A stretch of 64,000 nucleotides of DNA from Diploptera punctata. Lineage: Eukaryota; Arthropoda; Insecta; Blattodea; Blaberidae. The translations under genes were made by a program, and so were the position numbers. The notes under the pieces were generated by a model. That model searched no databases. It saw only the letters and a program-made list of their open reading frames with translations, and was not told the origin of the DNA. Below, piece after piece: positions 51,001 to 61,759 of the stretch (its first letter is position 1; each line of letters begins with the position of its first letter). Where the stretch lies: positions 744,001 through 808,000 of the forward strand of contig JASPKZ010010273.1 in the NCBI GenBank assembly GCA_030220185.1, written 5' to 3'.

Positions 51001-54000
51001 GTGACACGAAATGTTTAATCTAACTTCTGCTAGATAGTTCTGAAATCGGTGTTACCAATATTCACAATTAATTCCAAACCATATTTCAAGAAATTAACCT
51101 AATTTTCTTAGGTTCCAATGAGACAAGTTAATGTAGATAACATCTATCTGTCTTCGGGTTTTTACAGCTGGTGCCGTCTTCCCGTGTAAAACCTCCAAAG
51201 CCTACGGTCTTGGGCATCTTCGATGCTTAGCCCTCTAGCTTGCATTACTGTCTTCATGTTTTCCTTCCATGTTAACTTTGGTCTCCCTCTTTTCTTCTTT
51301 CTATTCGGATGCCATTCATATAGTTGCTTCGGCCATCGCTCTCATCTTCCATTCTTAAAGCATATCCTAACCACTTTAATTCCTTCTCCTCAATTCTTTC
51401 AATTATGCTTTCTTCTTCTTCCATTATATTTCTAATTTCCTTATTTGTGACATGTTCTAATTTAGACTTTCTGGCACTTCTGCGTAAATAATCCATTTCT
51501 AGAGCTAATAGTCTATTCTTGTAGTACTTATTGATTGTCCATACCTCATTTCCATACATTGCAACAGATTCCACCAATGTTTTACCAATATATTTTTTTG
51601 TGTCTTTCCAAATATGCTTATCCCACCATATGGAGTTTAACGATGATATTATTTTGCTACTCAATTCAATTCTATGTTTTATGTTCTCTTTGCCTATACC
51701 TTCAATGTTATTCATAATTATTCCCAAATATTTAGTTTGTTTCACTTGCTTTATTTGGATTCCTTCTTCCAATATTAAATTTTCTCTTTCATTGCTATTT
51801 ATTGCCAGATATTCTGTTTTTTGTAAATTTACTGTGAGACCCCATGATTCATATGTGTTTTTCAACCTTTTTATCATGAATTCAATATCAAATTTGTCTT
51901 GTGCTAAAACCAGTTGATCATCAGCAAATTGTAATGTCAGCAAAAATCAGTTGCCTATTGGGATCCCCATATGCAGCGGTCCCGCGCCATAGCCGAGTGG
52001 TTAAGGCAGGAAGCCTTGGCGCAGAGCTACGGGACTTGCGCTGGTTCGGGTCTCCATGGGGGAAGGAATTTTCTCATGGTATTTCGGCCAGTATGGGACC
52101 GGTGCCCACCCAGCATCGTGATGCATTTGGGTAGCTACAATAAGTAGCGGTTCCAGGTTGAGAAAACCAGGTAAAAGGCCTGGGGGACTCGACATGCTGA
52201 CCACATGTCACCCCTACACTGGCTGATTATCATCTACCTCTGTGATTGACACATGTGGATGTGAGGCCAGCAGCCGGATGGTAGGCTAAGGGCCTTGTAG
52301 GCCTGTCGTGCCAGGAGTATACCTATGCAGCTTTGTTTCCATTTCATTAATATAAATTCTACATAAATATTAAATAAAATTGGTGATAGACTGCACCCTT
52401 GTTTCAATCCCCTTGTGGTTTTTATAGGATTAGACATTATATTTCCAATTTTAACATAAGCAGAGTTATCTTTACAGATTTGTTTAATAATTTCTCTTAG
52501 GTTTCTATCAATATTGTATTTCTCCAATACTTCCCATAATTTGTTCCTCGGAATTGAGTCATAAGCTTTCTCTAAATCTATCATTATCAAATGTAGATAA
52601 CATTACTTTATTAATTAATGTGCATGTGAGTTATTTTGTTAGGTTAGGAAGAGGGAAGTTGGTGTATGTCCATTTTTATAAACATTTGGGAATTTATCGT
52701 GAAAGTTGGTGGCACCAGTTTTACTGTCATCTTGTGGGGGCTTGATTAAGCATTTGAGTATCTTGCGCATGTGCACTGTGAATCTGTAGAACTTAGAAAA
52801 ATTTGTGATCGACAAATACTAGGCTTTTATGATACATCCAGATTGAGAAAACAAGCTATAACGGCTGGTGAACCGACATGCTGATCACATGTCACCCCAT
52901 ACTGGCAGGATGATCATCTATCTCTGTGATTAACACATGTAGATTGAGACCAGCAGTCGGCTGGTAGACCTAGGGTCTTCTAGGCCTGTTGTGCTATGGA
53001 GTTTATATATATATATATATATATATCATATATGATACATGAAAAACATGCAGGAAACGACATTGATCATGTATGCGGACGATATGATACTAGGAAGTCC
53101 AAACAAAACAGAATTGCAGGCGGCACTATAGGAACTAGAACAATGGGTTGACGAAAACAAACTCACCATCAACCCAGAAAAGACAGTCCAACTAACATTT
53201 AGAAGAGGAGGAAGAGCCACAGAAGAAGATATCCTAATGCTGAATGATGAACCACTAAAGACAGTTAACAAATTCACATATCTAGGCATGACACTCCAAA
53301 CAACATTACGATCATTCAACCAACATATACAAGAGAAAACAGCAGCAGCCACAAGAGCAATCTACAGCATAAAAAATCTAGCCCGACTGTCACTACCCAC
53401 GGCCATGACATTATTCGATAAAATGATATCTCCAATCATAACATACGGCATAGACATTATATGGGAGAAACTGTCACTTAGCGATCTCGAAAGGATAGAT
53501 AAGGTTAAGGCATGTTTCCTTGAAGTGGCTCTAAGGGTGAGGAAAACAACCCCGTCAAGACTTGTATATGAACTTGCAAGAGAGTCGTTCTATGTAGAAG
53601 ATCTGAGGATGAAACACCTTCTACCAACTACCGGCCCCTACACAGAACTCGTACACCAAAGCAAATTGAAGAAGAGGGAGATAGACCTTGATTTCTATGC
53701 TACAGGAGCCATGATAGAGAGGAACTGGACAAAAGCTAACCAGGAGCAGCTATATGTTGTGACACGTTATGATGTGCACGGTTTTCATCACAAAGTGTGT
53801 GAAAACAAGAAGTACCACGACCCAAATGAAAAATGTATATGTGCTTTGTGTGGTCACAGATGCAAACGGTACCACATACCAAAGTGCCCAAAGAACACAA
53901 AAACACTGAACGAATATAGCAAAGATTAAATATAATCAATGCCCACTCGGGCGAACCTTTTTACTTATTATACATTGGTTATTTACAAGAAAAAGTCGCT

Positions 54001-56022
54001 TAATACTAGTTCATTTAAATTAATTGTCACAATAGTTTAAGTGAATGATCGAGTGGTTTGAATTTTATTTTATTTTTTTCTCTTTTCTTCATACTTTTCT
54101 CTCCCAGATCACATTATTCCCATTTCTTAACTCTAATTGGTACTGTACATATTTCTACACTTCACTACATTTTAATCTACCAATTGATGCAAAAACCTAT
54201 TTTTATAACAGTGTGATATCAGGATAATATTAGGCAAGTGATTCTATATTAGTTGTTTTGATTTTGTTCTAGATTGTGCTTTGGTTAAGTAGTGGTAATT
54301 TACCTAAATAAGCTACAAAATTCTCTGAATTTTTCACTAAATATTACATAATTTGAACTGGTGTAGAAGCCTCACTCGCAGACCACTCAAAATAATCCAC
54401 ATGTGTTAAATACAGTAAAAGCTCCTTTTTCGCGTTTTCATTATTCGTGAGTTAAAAAATTGTGACACATTTCCTGTATTCGTGGCTAAAAGTTTCTTTA
54501 TTCGCAGATCCAGTTGATATATTAAAGTTAATGGATATTTATTAATGCATTGGCAACTTTTTTTATTGCAGGCACGTGCCAAGGCGGCTTTTACGAAGAA
54601 TGATTCAAACCAAAGTAAAACAAACCTTATTGTCACTAAGCCTAAAGTTCATTGTTAAAAGCCATTGCTGCACCATCATATTTCACATGCTGCTATGTCC
54701 ATTGATAAATGCCATCCTCGCTACGATCGGTGTTTCATTGTTTCAACTTGTCACTCGTTGCAATAATTTTGATTGAATAACATGTCTCTTCTGCTTTGTT
54801 GTCAATTTATAATGTCGAGTAAAAAGAAAAGTTCCGATGTGGAAAAAAAGTAGTGTTGCCGCTAAAGTAAAAAAAGAAATGCTTGACCGTTTATGTGTCG
54901 GCGAGTCGTTTGCATCTATATCAATGTTAATAAACCAACTGTATGATTCATCAAGAAATCAGAAGACAAAATAAGGAATTCTATTGCTGAATTCACAGCT
55001 AAATATCAATCTGAATTGAAAGACCTTTTAAAAGCGGCAAAACAGGAAACATTTAGGCCTACAACTTCTTTAAGTCCTTGCCTAAGCCTGACAGTAATAA
55101 TTAATGGAAATTGTTCAACATCTCTCATTAATTAATTAATAGTGAGTGGAGAACATATTTTAATCGACTCACCTCATACATTTTCAAACTTCTTTGATAC
55201 CGATGGTTTCAGACAAAATCATGTCCTTCTTCAGTCATGGCTTCCACTGATGAAATTCCGTGATTGTTGATTTCTTTAGTGACATCACCCCTTGTGCTGC
55301 CATCTTTCGTTGGGATTATAAACTTTGTAATTAAATTTTCATCCACCAGAATATCGAAATTCATAGATCGATATTTATTCTTCTGAATGAATATCATTTC
55401 CCAAATTGTTAATTCCAACGGTTTATCCAATTGTTTCAAAAGTTTCGCTTCTTTTTCAATTTTATGATGTTCTTGTAAACTATGTGCAGCAATTGCTGAT
55501 TTTTCAATTTCACAATTTTTAATATTTCTAAAATGTTCTTTAGTGCGTGTTTCCAAATTCCTTTTTGTTTTTCCTATGTATACTTTGCTACAATCATTAC
55601 AATTAATTTGATAAATTCCAGATTTCTTACTTAATTTAAATATCTCTCATTAAATTGATTTTGTTATGATAATTTTTATTTTATTTTGGAACCTTGGAAC
55701 GTATCCCCAATATACCCATACAAATTACCATTCTATATTTGTGGCATGTTTGCGGAACATATCCCCTGTGAATAAGGAGCTTTACTGTATTTCATAATTA
55801 TAAAATGTGGAAATCGTGAACGAGATAACCATATTGAAAGGAAGATGCAAACATTATTAGAAAATCATTCACTGGAACTATTCTGAATTAGTTCAGAAAT
55901 TTCCCTTTTAAAATAACCGATTCAATATTGTATTTCCATATTAAAATATAAGAATGTTGTACCAGTACATTTATTTTTACAATAGGTTCAAGTCGAGTGT
56001 AGAGTTGTACCTTAGAAGAGAG

Positions 56023-56058
<36 letters not shown>

Positions 56059-56128
56059 GGTTGGACAATCATTTTCCTCTGTAATAGTTTAAATGCCCAC
56101 AGCCTATAATTTTTTTTCTGTAACAAAA

Positions 56129-56185
<57 letters not shown>

Positions 56186-59100
56186 CCCCTTCAGAACCAT
56201 AGATTTAAAAGTAAAAACAATGTAAGTAGGCCCTCTACTCTAAGTAGTGCAAGTAATGGCATTAATAGGTCTACAAAGATGAAAAATTGCATAAAAGTAC
56301 TTGTACTTGATATCTCAAGGAATCCACTGTACATCTATAAATACAAAATGTCTCATAATGGAGATAAAATATTACAAATGTGTTTAAGAACAGAAGCAGA
56401 TCTCTCATGTTTTTCACAGTTTCTTTCTTACATACATTTGTTTGATCTAGGAAAATTTAGAGGTACTTGGTACAGGTAAAGTGCCATTCATAGACTAATG
56501 TATGCTTTCTTATTACTTTGCTAAGGATCTACATACATAAAGATAGTACAAGAAAGAACTTTAAATTTCTAAGACTGCAGAATTTTAATAAAAATATTTG
56601 TACAAATGTTTTCTTTTCAGAAGGTTGTAGCAAATCTGCAATTCTTTTTACAAGTTTTGTTTCTTATATGTATGCAAATGTACAATAAATCTCCATTTAA
56701 TATCAGAGAATATTATGGGTTTGTTTGCACCCATGTTGGGAGATGTTTGGAACATGATGGATGTGGGATCCTTGTTGCTGAATTTGTAAGTTCTCCGGGT
56801 TAAAGTCTCAAGTTTGTGTGGGATTTGGTAGACATGGGATTTTGATCAAAGGTACAACAGAGAATGGCTTTAAATATGGCTATAATGATGTCACAGAAGT
56901 TTAATAATATTCTCTATTTTAGTAAAGTCTACTTCTTACACATCAATAATATTCCGTGTTTACTAGTTCTGCAGTTATTTGGGCTTAATATTTTCAGTAA
57001 TTTTGACTTTTAATTGATTATAATAGTTAACTGCAATTTTGAAAGACTTTTCGAAATCAGTTACTAAGTTTGCTCCAACATGATGGTAAAATTTATAAGC
57101 ATTGGAAATGTTCTTTAACATTTTGAATTCTAAGTCACTATTGAGAATGCAACTCAGTTAGTCTAAAAAATGTATGTCTTTTATTACTCTTTAGAATGTG
57201 AATAGTCGGAACACTACCGAACCAAAGAGATGTTTATAGTTGAATTTTGAAGAACTGAATGATAATTGAATAGTTATATTAGTTATAATGTCAACTCAGT
57301 TTTTCCCTTCCTCATAATTTTTGGATATAGTGAACACTTACAAGATTTTGTTACAATACTTCTGATTGGTTACATTTAGACTTAACTTAATATAGTGGGC
57401 TTATCCTCAATTAAATCCTTCTCTAAAGTTCTTTAGACACAACCCCTACAGTGATGCTAGTTCTATTGTGTTCTAGTGTCTGAAATTCTCCAAGATCATA
57501 TTTTATTCAATTGTGACATTTTTTAAATTTAAATATGTTTTTAAACTCAGTTTCTCACAAGCTGGGAAGATGCATCTAGGTCTCCACTTGGAAATATCTA
57601 TTGTAAATATTTCAATTTTTGGCATAAACTAATATAACTTGTATATCCAGAGTTAACATTTTTAAGATCAGGAAACAGCAAATTTCTATTAGTCCAGACT
57701 TTACGATCATAAAACTCTGCATGTCAAAAGTTGACGATTATATTGTTGTGTTGCATAACAACGTTTGAATTGCACCAGCGGGGTGAAAATTGAGAGTTGG
57801 AGGGCCCGCACAAACCAGCCGAAGTGTCTGGAGTGTGTTGTCAGACATTTTCATGATCGTCTCCTTCATCCTTTCAGGAAAGATCAGTGGCCAGAGGCTT
57901 CTAGGCTTTGAAATATCTCGAAGCTATGTCTAGAAGTTTCTTTGCACCTATAAAAAGGATCGGAGGCAATAACTCCACTCTTGGATTGGACAGTGTTAAG
58001 TAAACGAGAAATTGTGGTGAACTTATTTAGCAGTGACTGAAAATAGTTGTGACTGTGATAAAAATTTAAAAGAAGATTAATTGTGAGTTGTAATTGTGAA
58101 CAAAAGTTTACTGATAATTGTAGAAAATGAAAATTTAAACAAATCCAGTGTGCTTATTTATGCCAAAATAATGCAGAAGAAAAATCATGGTGAACAGTGA
58201 CACTTATTTACGCCAAAATAAGCACACTGAATTTGTTTAAAATTTCACTCAACACTTTATTTCTTTCCACAATTATCAGTAAACTTTTGTTCACAATTAC
58301 AACTCACAATTAATCTTCTTTTAAATTTTTATCACAGTCACAACTATTTTCAGACACTGCTAAATAAGTTTACCACAATTTCTCGTTCACTTAACACTGT
58401 CCAATGCAAGATTGGAGTGATCGTCTCTGATCCTTTTTATAGGTGCAAAGAAACTTCTAGACATAGCTTCGAGATATTTCGAAGCCTAGATGCCTCTGGC
58501 CACCAATCTTTCCTGAAAGGAGGAAAGAGATGGTGGTGGAAATGTCTGGCAACACACTCCAGACATTTTGGCTGGTTTGTGCGGGCCCTCTAACTTGCAA
58601 TTTTTTGCCCCGCCCATGCAATTTAAATGTCGCTATGTGACATATAACAGTATTTTATACCTCACTACCTTTTCTTAGGTGATAATAGGCTACATCTCGA
58701 ACAATGTTTTACTCTAAAAACCAATTTCTTTGTTCAACTTGTCACTCCTTGTTATTCTATCCTATCAATTAATATTAACTAAAACTATGTAAATAATTAC
58801 ATAGTAGAAAGTTCGGCTTGTGACAGTTTGCAAGTCCTTCAAGAAATATCTGATGGATATGAGTGAGTAGCTTTGTGAGTTCACATATTTTCCAATTATA
58901 TTATTTTTAGTCTGGACATCTTACCTCAATATTAATGTTGATTTGTTCTTGAACATGTTTCAAAACAAGTCTGTTTTATCATCAGCTTTCCCAGACTGGT
59001 TTTATTTATGTTGCATTATGTTGCACAACCTGGATGTCGATGTCATCTCCATCCTGTGAAACAGAGTTATGAATTTTGATATACCAATAGAGAGTGACCT

Positions 59101-59695
59101 TGTTTGGAGGTTCTTTGGCCAATCACAGGATGGAGCTGACATTGACATCCAGGTTGTGCAACATAATGCAACATAAATAAAACCAGTCTGGGAAAGCTGA
59201 CGATAAAACAGACTTGTTTTGAAAGATGTTCAAGAACAAATCAACATTAATATTGAGGTAAGATGTCCAGACTAAAAATAATATAATTAAAATAACCTCA
59301 AAATATAACTTCCTAAAATTAAATATTATATTTTCCAATGCTTCAGTAGCTTTGCAACTACAGTAAATGTACAATTTTTGAAGAGTTGTATCTAGAATTC
59401 ATTGTCAATTCAAGTTACACATATTCTAACCAATTCAATTGCATTATCTTAAATTAGTGATAATTTTAATTCTCCTCAAGAATTTTGGCCAGAAGTTGCA
59501 CTGAATTACATATGATGCACTTTTTTGTCATCAACATTAATATTTAGTATTATATGTAGCCTAAATTATGTTATTGCAGAAGGAAAGCTGTGTAAAATAG
59601 ATCCAGAAACTAATAATACTACAGAAAATCCATTTGAGTTCAATGTAAGTGATGATGCAGTCTACAATCAGAAGAGATATGAAGCATTGGGTGAG
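44931..59695 (+). CDS. FAM172A: FAM172A / Arb2-domain protein homologue, first two coding exons
   Basis: FAM172A is a nuclear Arb2-domain protein linked in vertebrates to co-transcriptional regulation and splicing. Exon 1 (ATG at 44946 or 44949) encodes MSSSESNFPDTLEGFGYAFN plus E; exon 2 encodes EGKLCKIDPETNNTTENPFE, FNVSDDAVYNQKRYEALGE. The blocks FPDTLEGFxYAFNE, a K/Q-L step after E-x-G, PFxFN and NQKRYEALGE match the N-terminus of the human protein in order, and the splice phases agree (phase 1, then phase 0). The N-terminus is shorter than the human form. The catalytic-like hydrolase fold would be encoded to the right of the window; no third exon was found before 64000. Confidence 0.88.
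45240..48230 (+). pseudogene. RTE-like LINE, longest copy in the window
   Basis: Order of domains: APE endonuclease at 45288-45734 (TWNVRTL, ALQEVRW, VNVHAPTED, LGDFNAKVG), continued one frame over (HKYTWMSPDGETRNQIDHVL, SDHHLV); a connector to 46690; RT fingers and palm at 46699-47437 (KASGSDEIPAELIKSGG, PIYKKGDKTDCNNYRGISLL, GFRRNRST, NGLKQGDALSPLLFN, YADDVALLADS); and the C-terminal region 47465-48205 ([17 protein letters not shown]). The 3' end is CAGTGAGTAAGTAAGG. Lesions: stop at 45732, stop and shift near 46690, stop at 46993, a missing base near 47122, stop at 47435. It lies in FAM172A intron 1 in sense orientation. The 5' leader is shorter than in the 6446-7090 copy. Confidence 0.9.
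48353..48403 (-). ncRNA. Hammerhead-like motif, left arm
   Basis: Minus strand: TAAGTGTA, CTGAGGA, T, hairpin GGGGT...ATCCT, GAAA, palindrome ATCGCGAT, C, TACTTA. The stem II right strand has a C-to-T change relative to the right arm. Confidence 0.5.
49585..49635 (+). ncRNA. Hammerhead-like motif, right arm
   Basis: TAAGTGTA (stem I with a GT bulge), CTGAGGA (49593-49599), T, GGGGTTGCCAAGACCCT hairpin, GAAA, palindrome ATCGCGAT (49621-49628), C, TACTTA. Confidence 0.55.
49740..50590. other. FAM172A intron 1, no recognised element
   Basis: AT-rich; short repeats such as ACATGTCGATTATCA near 50050-50080 but no element identified. Confidence 0.4.
50600..50760 (-). repeat. tRNA-like unit, second flank type
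   Basis: TTAACACTTTCCAGAATTGG then TTTTATTTTAGAAAAAAAAA, then a degenerate minus-strand tRNA (AACCAGGAGTCAAACTC...). Same flank as the units at 12430 and 12955. Confidence 0.55.
51144..52589 (-). pseudogene. 5'-truncated LINE with a nested SINE
   Basis: Flanked by AATGTAGATAACAT (51130-51143 and 52590-52603). Minus strand starts at the RT core: MIDLEKAYDSIPRNKLWEVL, TTRGLKQGCSLSPILFNIYV (52590-52330); the SINE intervenes; then LTLQFADDQLVLAQDKFDIE (FADD catalytic box) to WLGYALRMEDESDG (51943-51272). The C-terminal end is preserved nearly to the 3' end. Without the SINE the frame is close to continuous, so this is a fairly young truncated copy, RTE/CR1-like in motif. Confidence 0.88.
51978..52323 (+). 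mobile_element. SINE-L copy 6 inside a LINE
   Basis: Flanked by TATGCAGC (51970-51977 and 52324-52331). Intact head (TAGCCGAGTGGTTAAGG, GGTTCGGGTCT). It interrupts the LINE between LFNIYVEF and LTLQFADD. Confidence 0.9.
52838..53030 (+). mobile_element. SINE-L copy 7, 5'-truncated but with target duplication
   Basis: Flanked by TATGATACAT (52828-52837 and 53031-53040). It starts inside the body (CCAGATTGAGAAAAC) with no tRNA head, and ends in a (TA)n run. Confidence 0.85.
53041..53940 (+). pseudogene. LINE RT end with CCHC-like C-terminus
   Basis: The catalytic box MYADDMILGSPNKTEL starts at ~53070. An in-frame TAG (~53130) breaks it, then an uninterrupted frame runs 53237-53929: LNDEPLKTVNKFTYLGMTLQ, TYGIDIIWEKLSLSDLERID, KVKACFLEVALRVRKTTPSR, and a cysteine-rich end CICALCGHRCKRYHIPKC. 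This differs from the RTE and R1-like families here. It is 5'-truncated with no tail or target duplication found. Clade unassigned. Confidence 0.8.
55132..55641 (-). mobile_element. 5'-truncated Penelope-like monomer
   Basis: Flanked by ATCTCTCATTAA (55120-55131 and 55642-55653). The minus strand encodes the nuclease end ([59 protein letters not shown]), ending EAMTEEGHDFV. Not a palindrome. The upstream GIYQIN-like part begins at ~55630. Confidence 0.9.
55195..55237 (-). ncRNA. Hammerhead-like motif
   Basis: Minus strand: TGA, CTGAAGA, A, GGACA-TGATTT-TGTCT, GAAA, ACC-ATC-GGT, A, TCA. Same subfamily as 21749-21791, with an intact GAAA. Confidence 0.5.
55790..57730. other. FAM172A intron 1, microsatellites only
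   Basis: (CA)n(TA)n at 56022-56058 and (GT)n(AT)n at 56129-56181. No exon or other element recognised; open frames across it have no motif. Confidence 0.5.
57928..57957 (+). promoter_or_regulatory. Heat-shock-element-like and TATA motif, left arm
   Basis: GTCTAGAAGTTTCT (nGAAnnTTCn with a partial third unit) followed 8 nt later by TATAAAAAG. Downstream, GTTAAGTAAACGAGAAATTG resembles an insect hsp70 leader in composition. Function is inferred. Confidence 0.45.
58433..58463 (-). promoter_or_regulatory. Heat-shock-element-like and TATA motif, right arm
   Basis: Mirror copy on the minus strand: GTCTAGAAGTTTCT then TATAAAAAG, both conserved while the surrounding arm has diverged. Confidence 0.45.
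58897..59327 (+). mobile_element. Penelope-like palindrome
   Basis: Flanked by ATATTTTCCAAT (58885-58896 and 59328-59339). Arms ~58897-59055 and ~59118-59280; the right arm encodes part of the nuclease end (MNFDIPIESDLVWRFF, SQDGADIDIQVV). Ribozyme-like cores: minus 58952-58985 (CTGATGA, AAAACA-GACT-TGTTTT, GAAA, ACATGT) and plus ~59199-59230 (CTGACGA...GAAA). Tail ACCTCAAAATATAACTTCC. It ends ~250 bp before FAM172A exon 2. Confidence 0.9.
59580..59695 (+). CDS. FAM172A: FAM172A coding exon 2
   Basis: Acceptor GTTATTGCAG|AAG, donor GGTGAG|GTAAGA, phase 1 to phase 0. 39 codons with the base from exon 1. Ends in NQKRYEALGE, the most conserved part of the N-terminal region. Confidence 0.9.
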
Positions 59696-59825
59696 GTAAG
59701 ATATGCAAGGAAATTTTATTAAGAACAGTCCTGGTCCTCTCACAAACAAGTAATTGTGTTACTGATAGAATATAAAATCAGCCACTTTATATAGTATCTG
59801 GTTATTTTTGGCAATTTTTTAAATT

Positions 59826-60100
59826 TATGGTTGGTTGGTTGGTATCTAATGTTGAGCAGTTGATAATGAAATCATTCGCGGGACAATGGAGGAGATGGTT
59901 TCTTTCCATATCTTCATTTAAATTGCAAAAAGGGCATTTAGGTGAATCTGTTATGCCAAGTCTGTGTAGGTGTTTATTCAGGCAGTCATGTCCCGTTAGC
60001 AGTCTGAATGTTGCTACTGCAGATTTTCTTTGTAATATAGTAATGTCATAAGCTTGTAGATTTTCCCATTCCTTTCCAGATGTTTTTAATTTATTGTATT
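59826..60100 (-). pseudogene. LINE 3'-end fragment, inverted to the next element
   Basis: Minus strand matches the 3' end of the LINE at 60153-61660: LLTGHDCLNKHLHRLGITDS, PKCPFCNLNEDMERNHLLHC, ending at TAGATACCAACCAACC. It forms a spaced inverted repeat of ~270 bp with 61380-61660. Confidence 0.75.
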
Positions 60101-60152
60101 AGGTGTTTCTAAATGAATATCAGGGTTTTAAGGCTTTGTAGGTATTTAGTAC

Positions 60153-61660
60153 ATATTAAGAAAGAAACCACTACCCATCACTCTGAAATTGGAGGGTGAA
60201 TTTTTAACTCAAACACACAAAGCAAAATATTTAGGAATAATTCTGAACACAAAATTAACATGGAAGAAACACATAGAGAATATATGTACAAAGACAGAAA
60301 CAAGGTTACCGTTATTAAAACGATTAGCAGGGAAAAAGTGGGGTTGCAACACACAAACTCTTAAACACCTTCTACCAAATGTACATAAAACCTATACTTC
60401 ATTATTGTGAAGAAATCCTAGTAACTACAAAAGTGGAAAAACTTAATAAATTGCAGAACCAAATCCTCCGTCTGATAACTGGAGCCATTAAAACAACACC
60501 AATCACTGCCATGCAAATCTTAACAAATAACCCAAACATAGCATTTGAAATTGAGAAAACAGCAATCACACAGTATGAAAAAATTTTAAGGCTACCCCAT
60601 AATAACTGGAACCAAAGAAAACCACAAGTATATTTAAAATCTCAGCAAAGCTTCTTAAGCATAGTACAAGAAATCAAACAGAAATTGCAACTTCCACAAA
60701 AAGAAAATATGCAGATGAGAAACAACCCTCTAGAATTTTTGGAAATTGAATATAACCTTCATTTAACAGAAGACATCAAGAAATCTGAAACTCTCCCATA
60801 TATTTTAAAATAAATGTCACTGGAAATAATAAATCTAAGATACCCTGCTCCTGAATGGATACGTATTTTTACAGATGGCTCCAGCCTACCAAATGCTGGT
60901 GGCACTGGTGCTGGTGCAGAATGCCCACTTTTTTTTTCCTTTTATCGTAAACTAAACACAAATTCAACAAACTTTGATGGCGAAATTCTAGCAATTTTCT
61001 TAAGTTTACAAAATCTTTTATATCACATCCAAAAATTTACAAAAGTTGTAATTCTATGTGACTCCAAAGCAGCCATTCTTGCTATAACACGAACCACAAA
61101 CACCAAAAGCATCAAAATTATTGAATGTCACAAAATAATAAAACAGTTATCCTGTCTATAAAAAAAGTTGTATTTCAATGGATTCCAGCCCATTTTGGAG
61201 TGACAGGCAATGAAATAGCCGATTTTCTGGCCAAGAAGGGTAGCAAAATTGTTTCGAACCCAACTTCTACTCCAGTTGTCCTTTCACTCTATCAAAAGAA
61301 TTATCTCAAATAAATATATCAATAAATTAAGAGAAGAATACACCACCAAAACATCTGGAAAGGAATGGGAAAATCTAACAAGCTTATGACATTACTACAT
61401 TACAAAGAAAATCTGCAGTAGCAATATTCAGACTGCTAACGGGACATGACTGCCTGAATAAACACCTACACAGACTTGGCATAACAGATTCACCTAAATG
61501 CCCTTTTTGCAATTTAAATGAAGATATGGAAAAACCATCTCCTCTGTTGTCCAGCTTTTGTAGAAGAGACCAGCCTTCCTGCTAAATATTGGAGTGCAAG
61601 AGAGCGAATGATTTCATTATCAAGTGCTTGATATTAGATACCAACCAACCAACATTTAAC
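60153..61660 (+). pseudogene. R1/jockey-group LINE, RT end and RNase H
   Basis: Plus strand with three breaks: RT end (KAKYLGIILNTKLTWKKHIE, LNKLQNQILRLITGAIKTTP; stop after PYILK at 60813); RNase H (IFTDGSSLPNAGGTGAGAEC, NFDGEILAI, LCDSKAAILAI, WIPAHFGVTGNEIADFLAKK), shifted at ~61150; then the C-terminal zinc-finger region (RLGITDSPKCPFCNLNED). The four RNase H acidic/His motifs are visible but in separate frames. 3' end TAGATACCAACCAACC. 5'-truncated. Confidence 0.85.
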
Positions 61661-61759
61661 ATGCAATTATAAATAATACATCAAATGAAAGAGCAACTCT
61701 TAACAGTTTTGTACACATGCATGTGCATGCAGTGTTTCCTCTGTCTGCCGTTAGAAAGC

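Larger units (their letters stand above)
54413..55787 (+). mobile_element. Tigger/pogo-like transposon, with a nested PLE
   Basis: Inverted ends CAGTAAAAGCTCCTTTTTCG and AATAAGGAGCTTTACTG, flanked by TA (54411, 55788). Coding remnant from 54812: MSSKKKSSDVEKK, then broken frames with NKPTV and KKSEDKIRNSIAEFTAKYQS, a CENP-B-type DNA-binding N-terminus. The catalytic domain is missing. A PLE sits at 55132-55641. Confidence 0.8.
57745..58640. mobile_element. Fold-back element with promoter-like arms
   Basis: Arms of ~420 bp (about 57745-58165 and 58205-58640) are inverted copies, roughly 90% alike. Outer parts include GGAGGGCCCGCACAAACCAG / TGGTTTGTGCGGGCCCTC. Each arm carries a heat-shock-element-like word and a TATA box pointing inward, followed by an A/G/T-rich leader. 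No coding sequence. Terminal duplications unclear. Confidence 0.7.
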
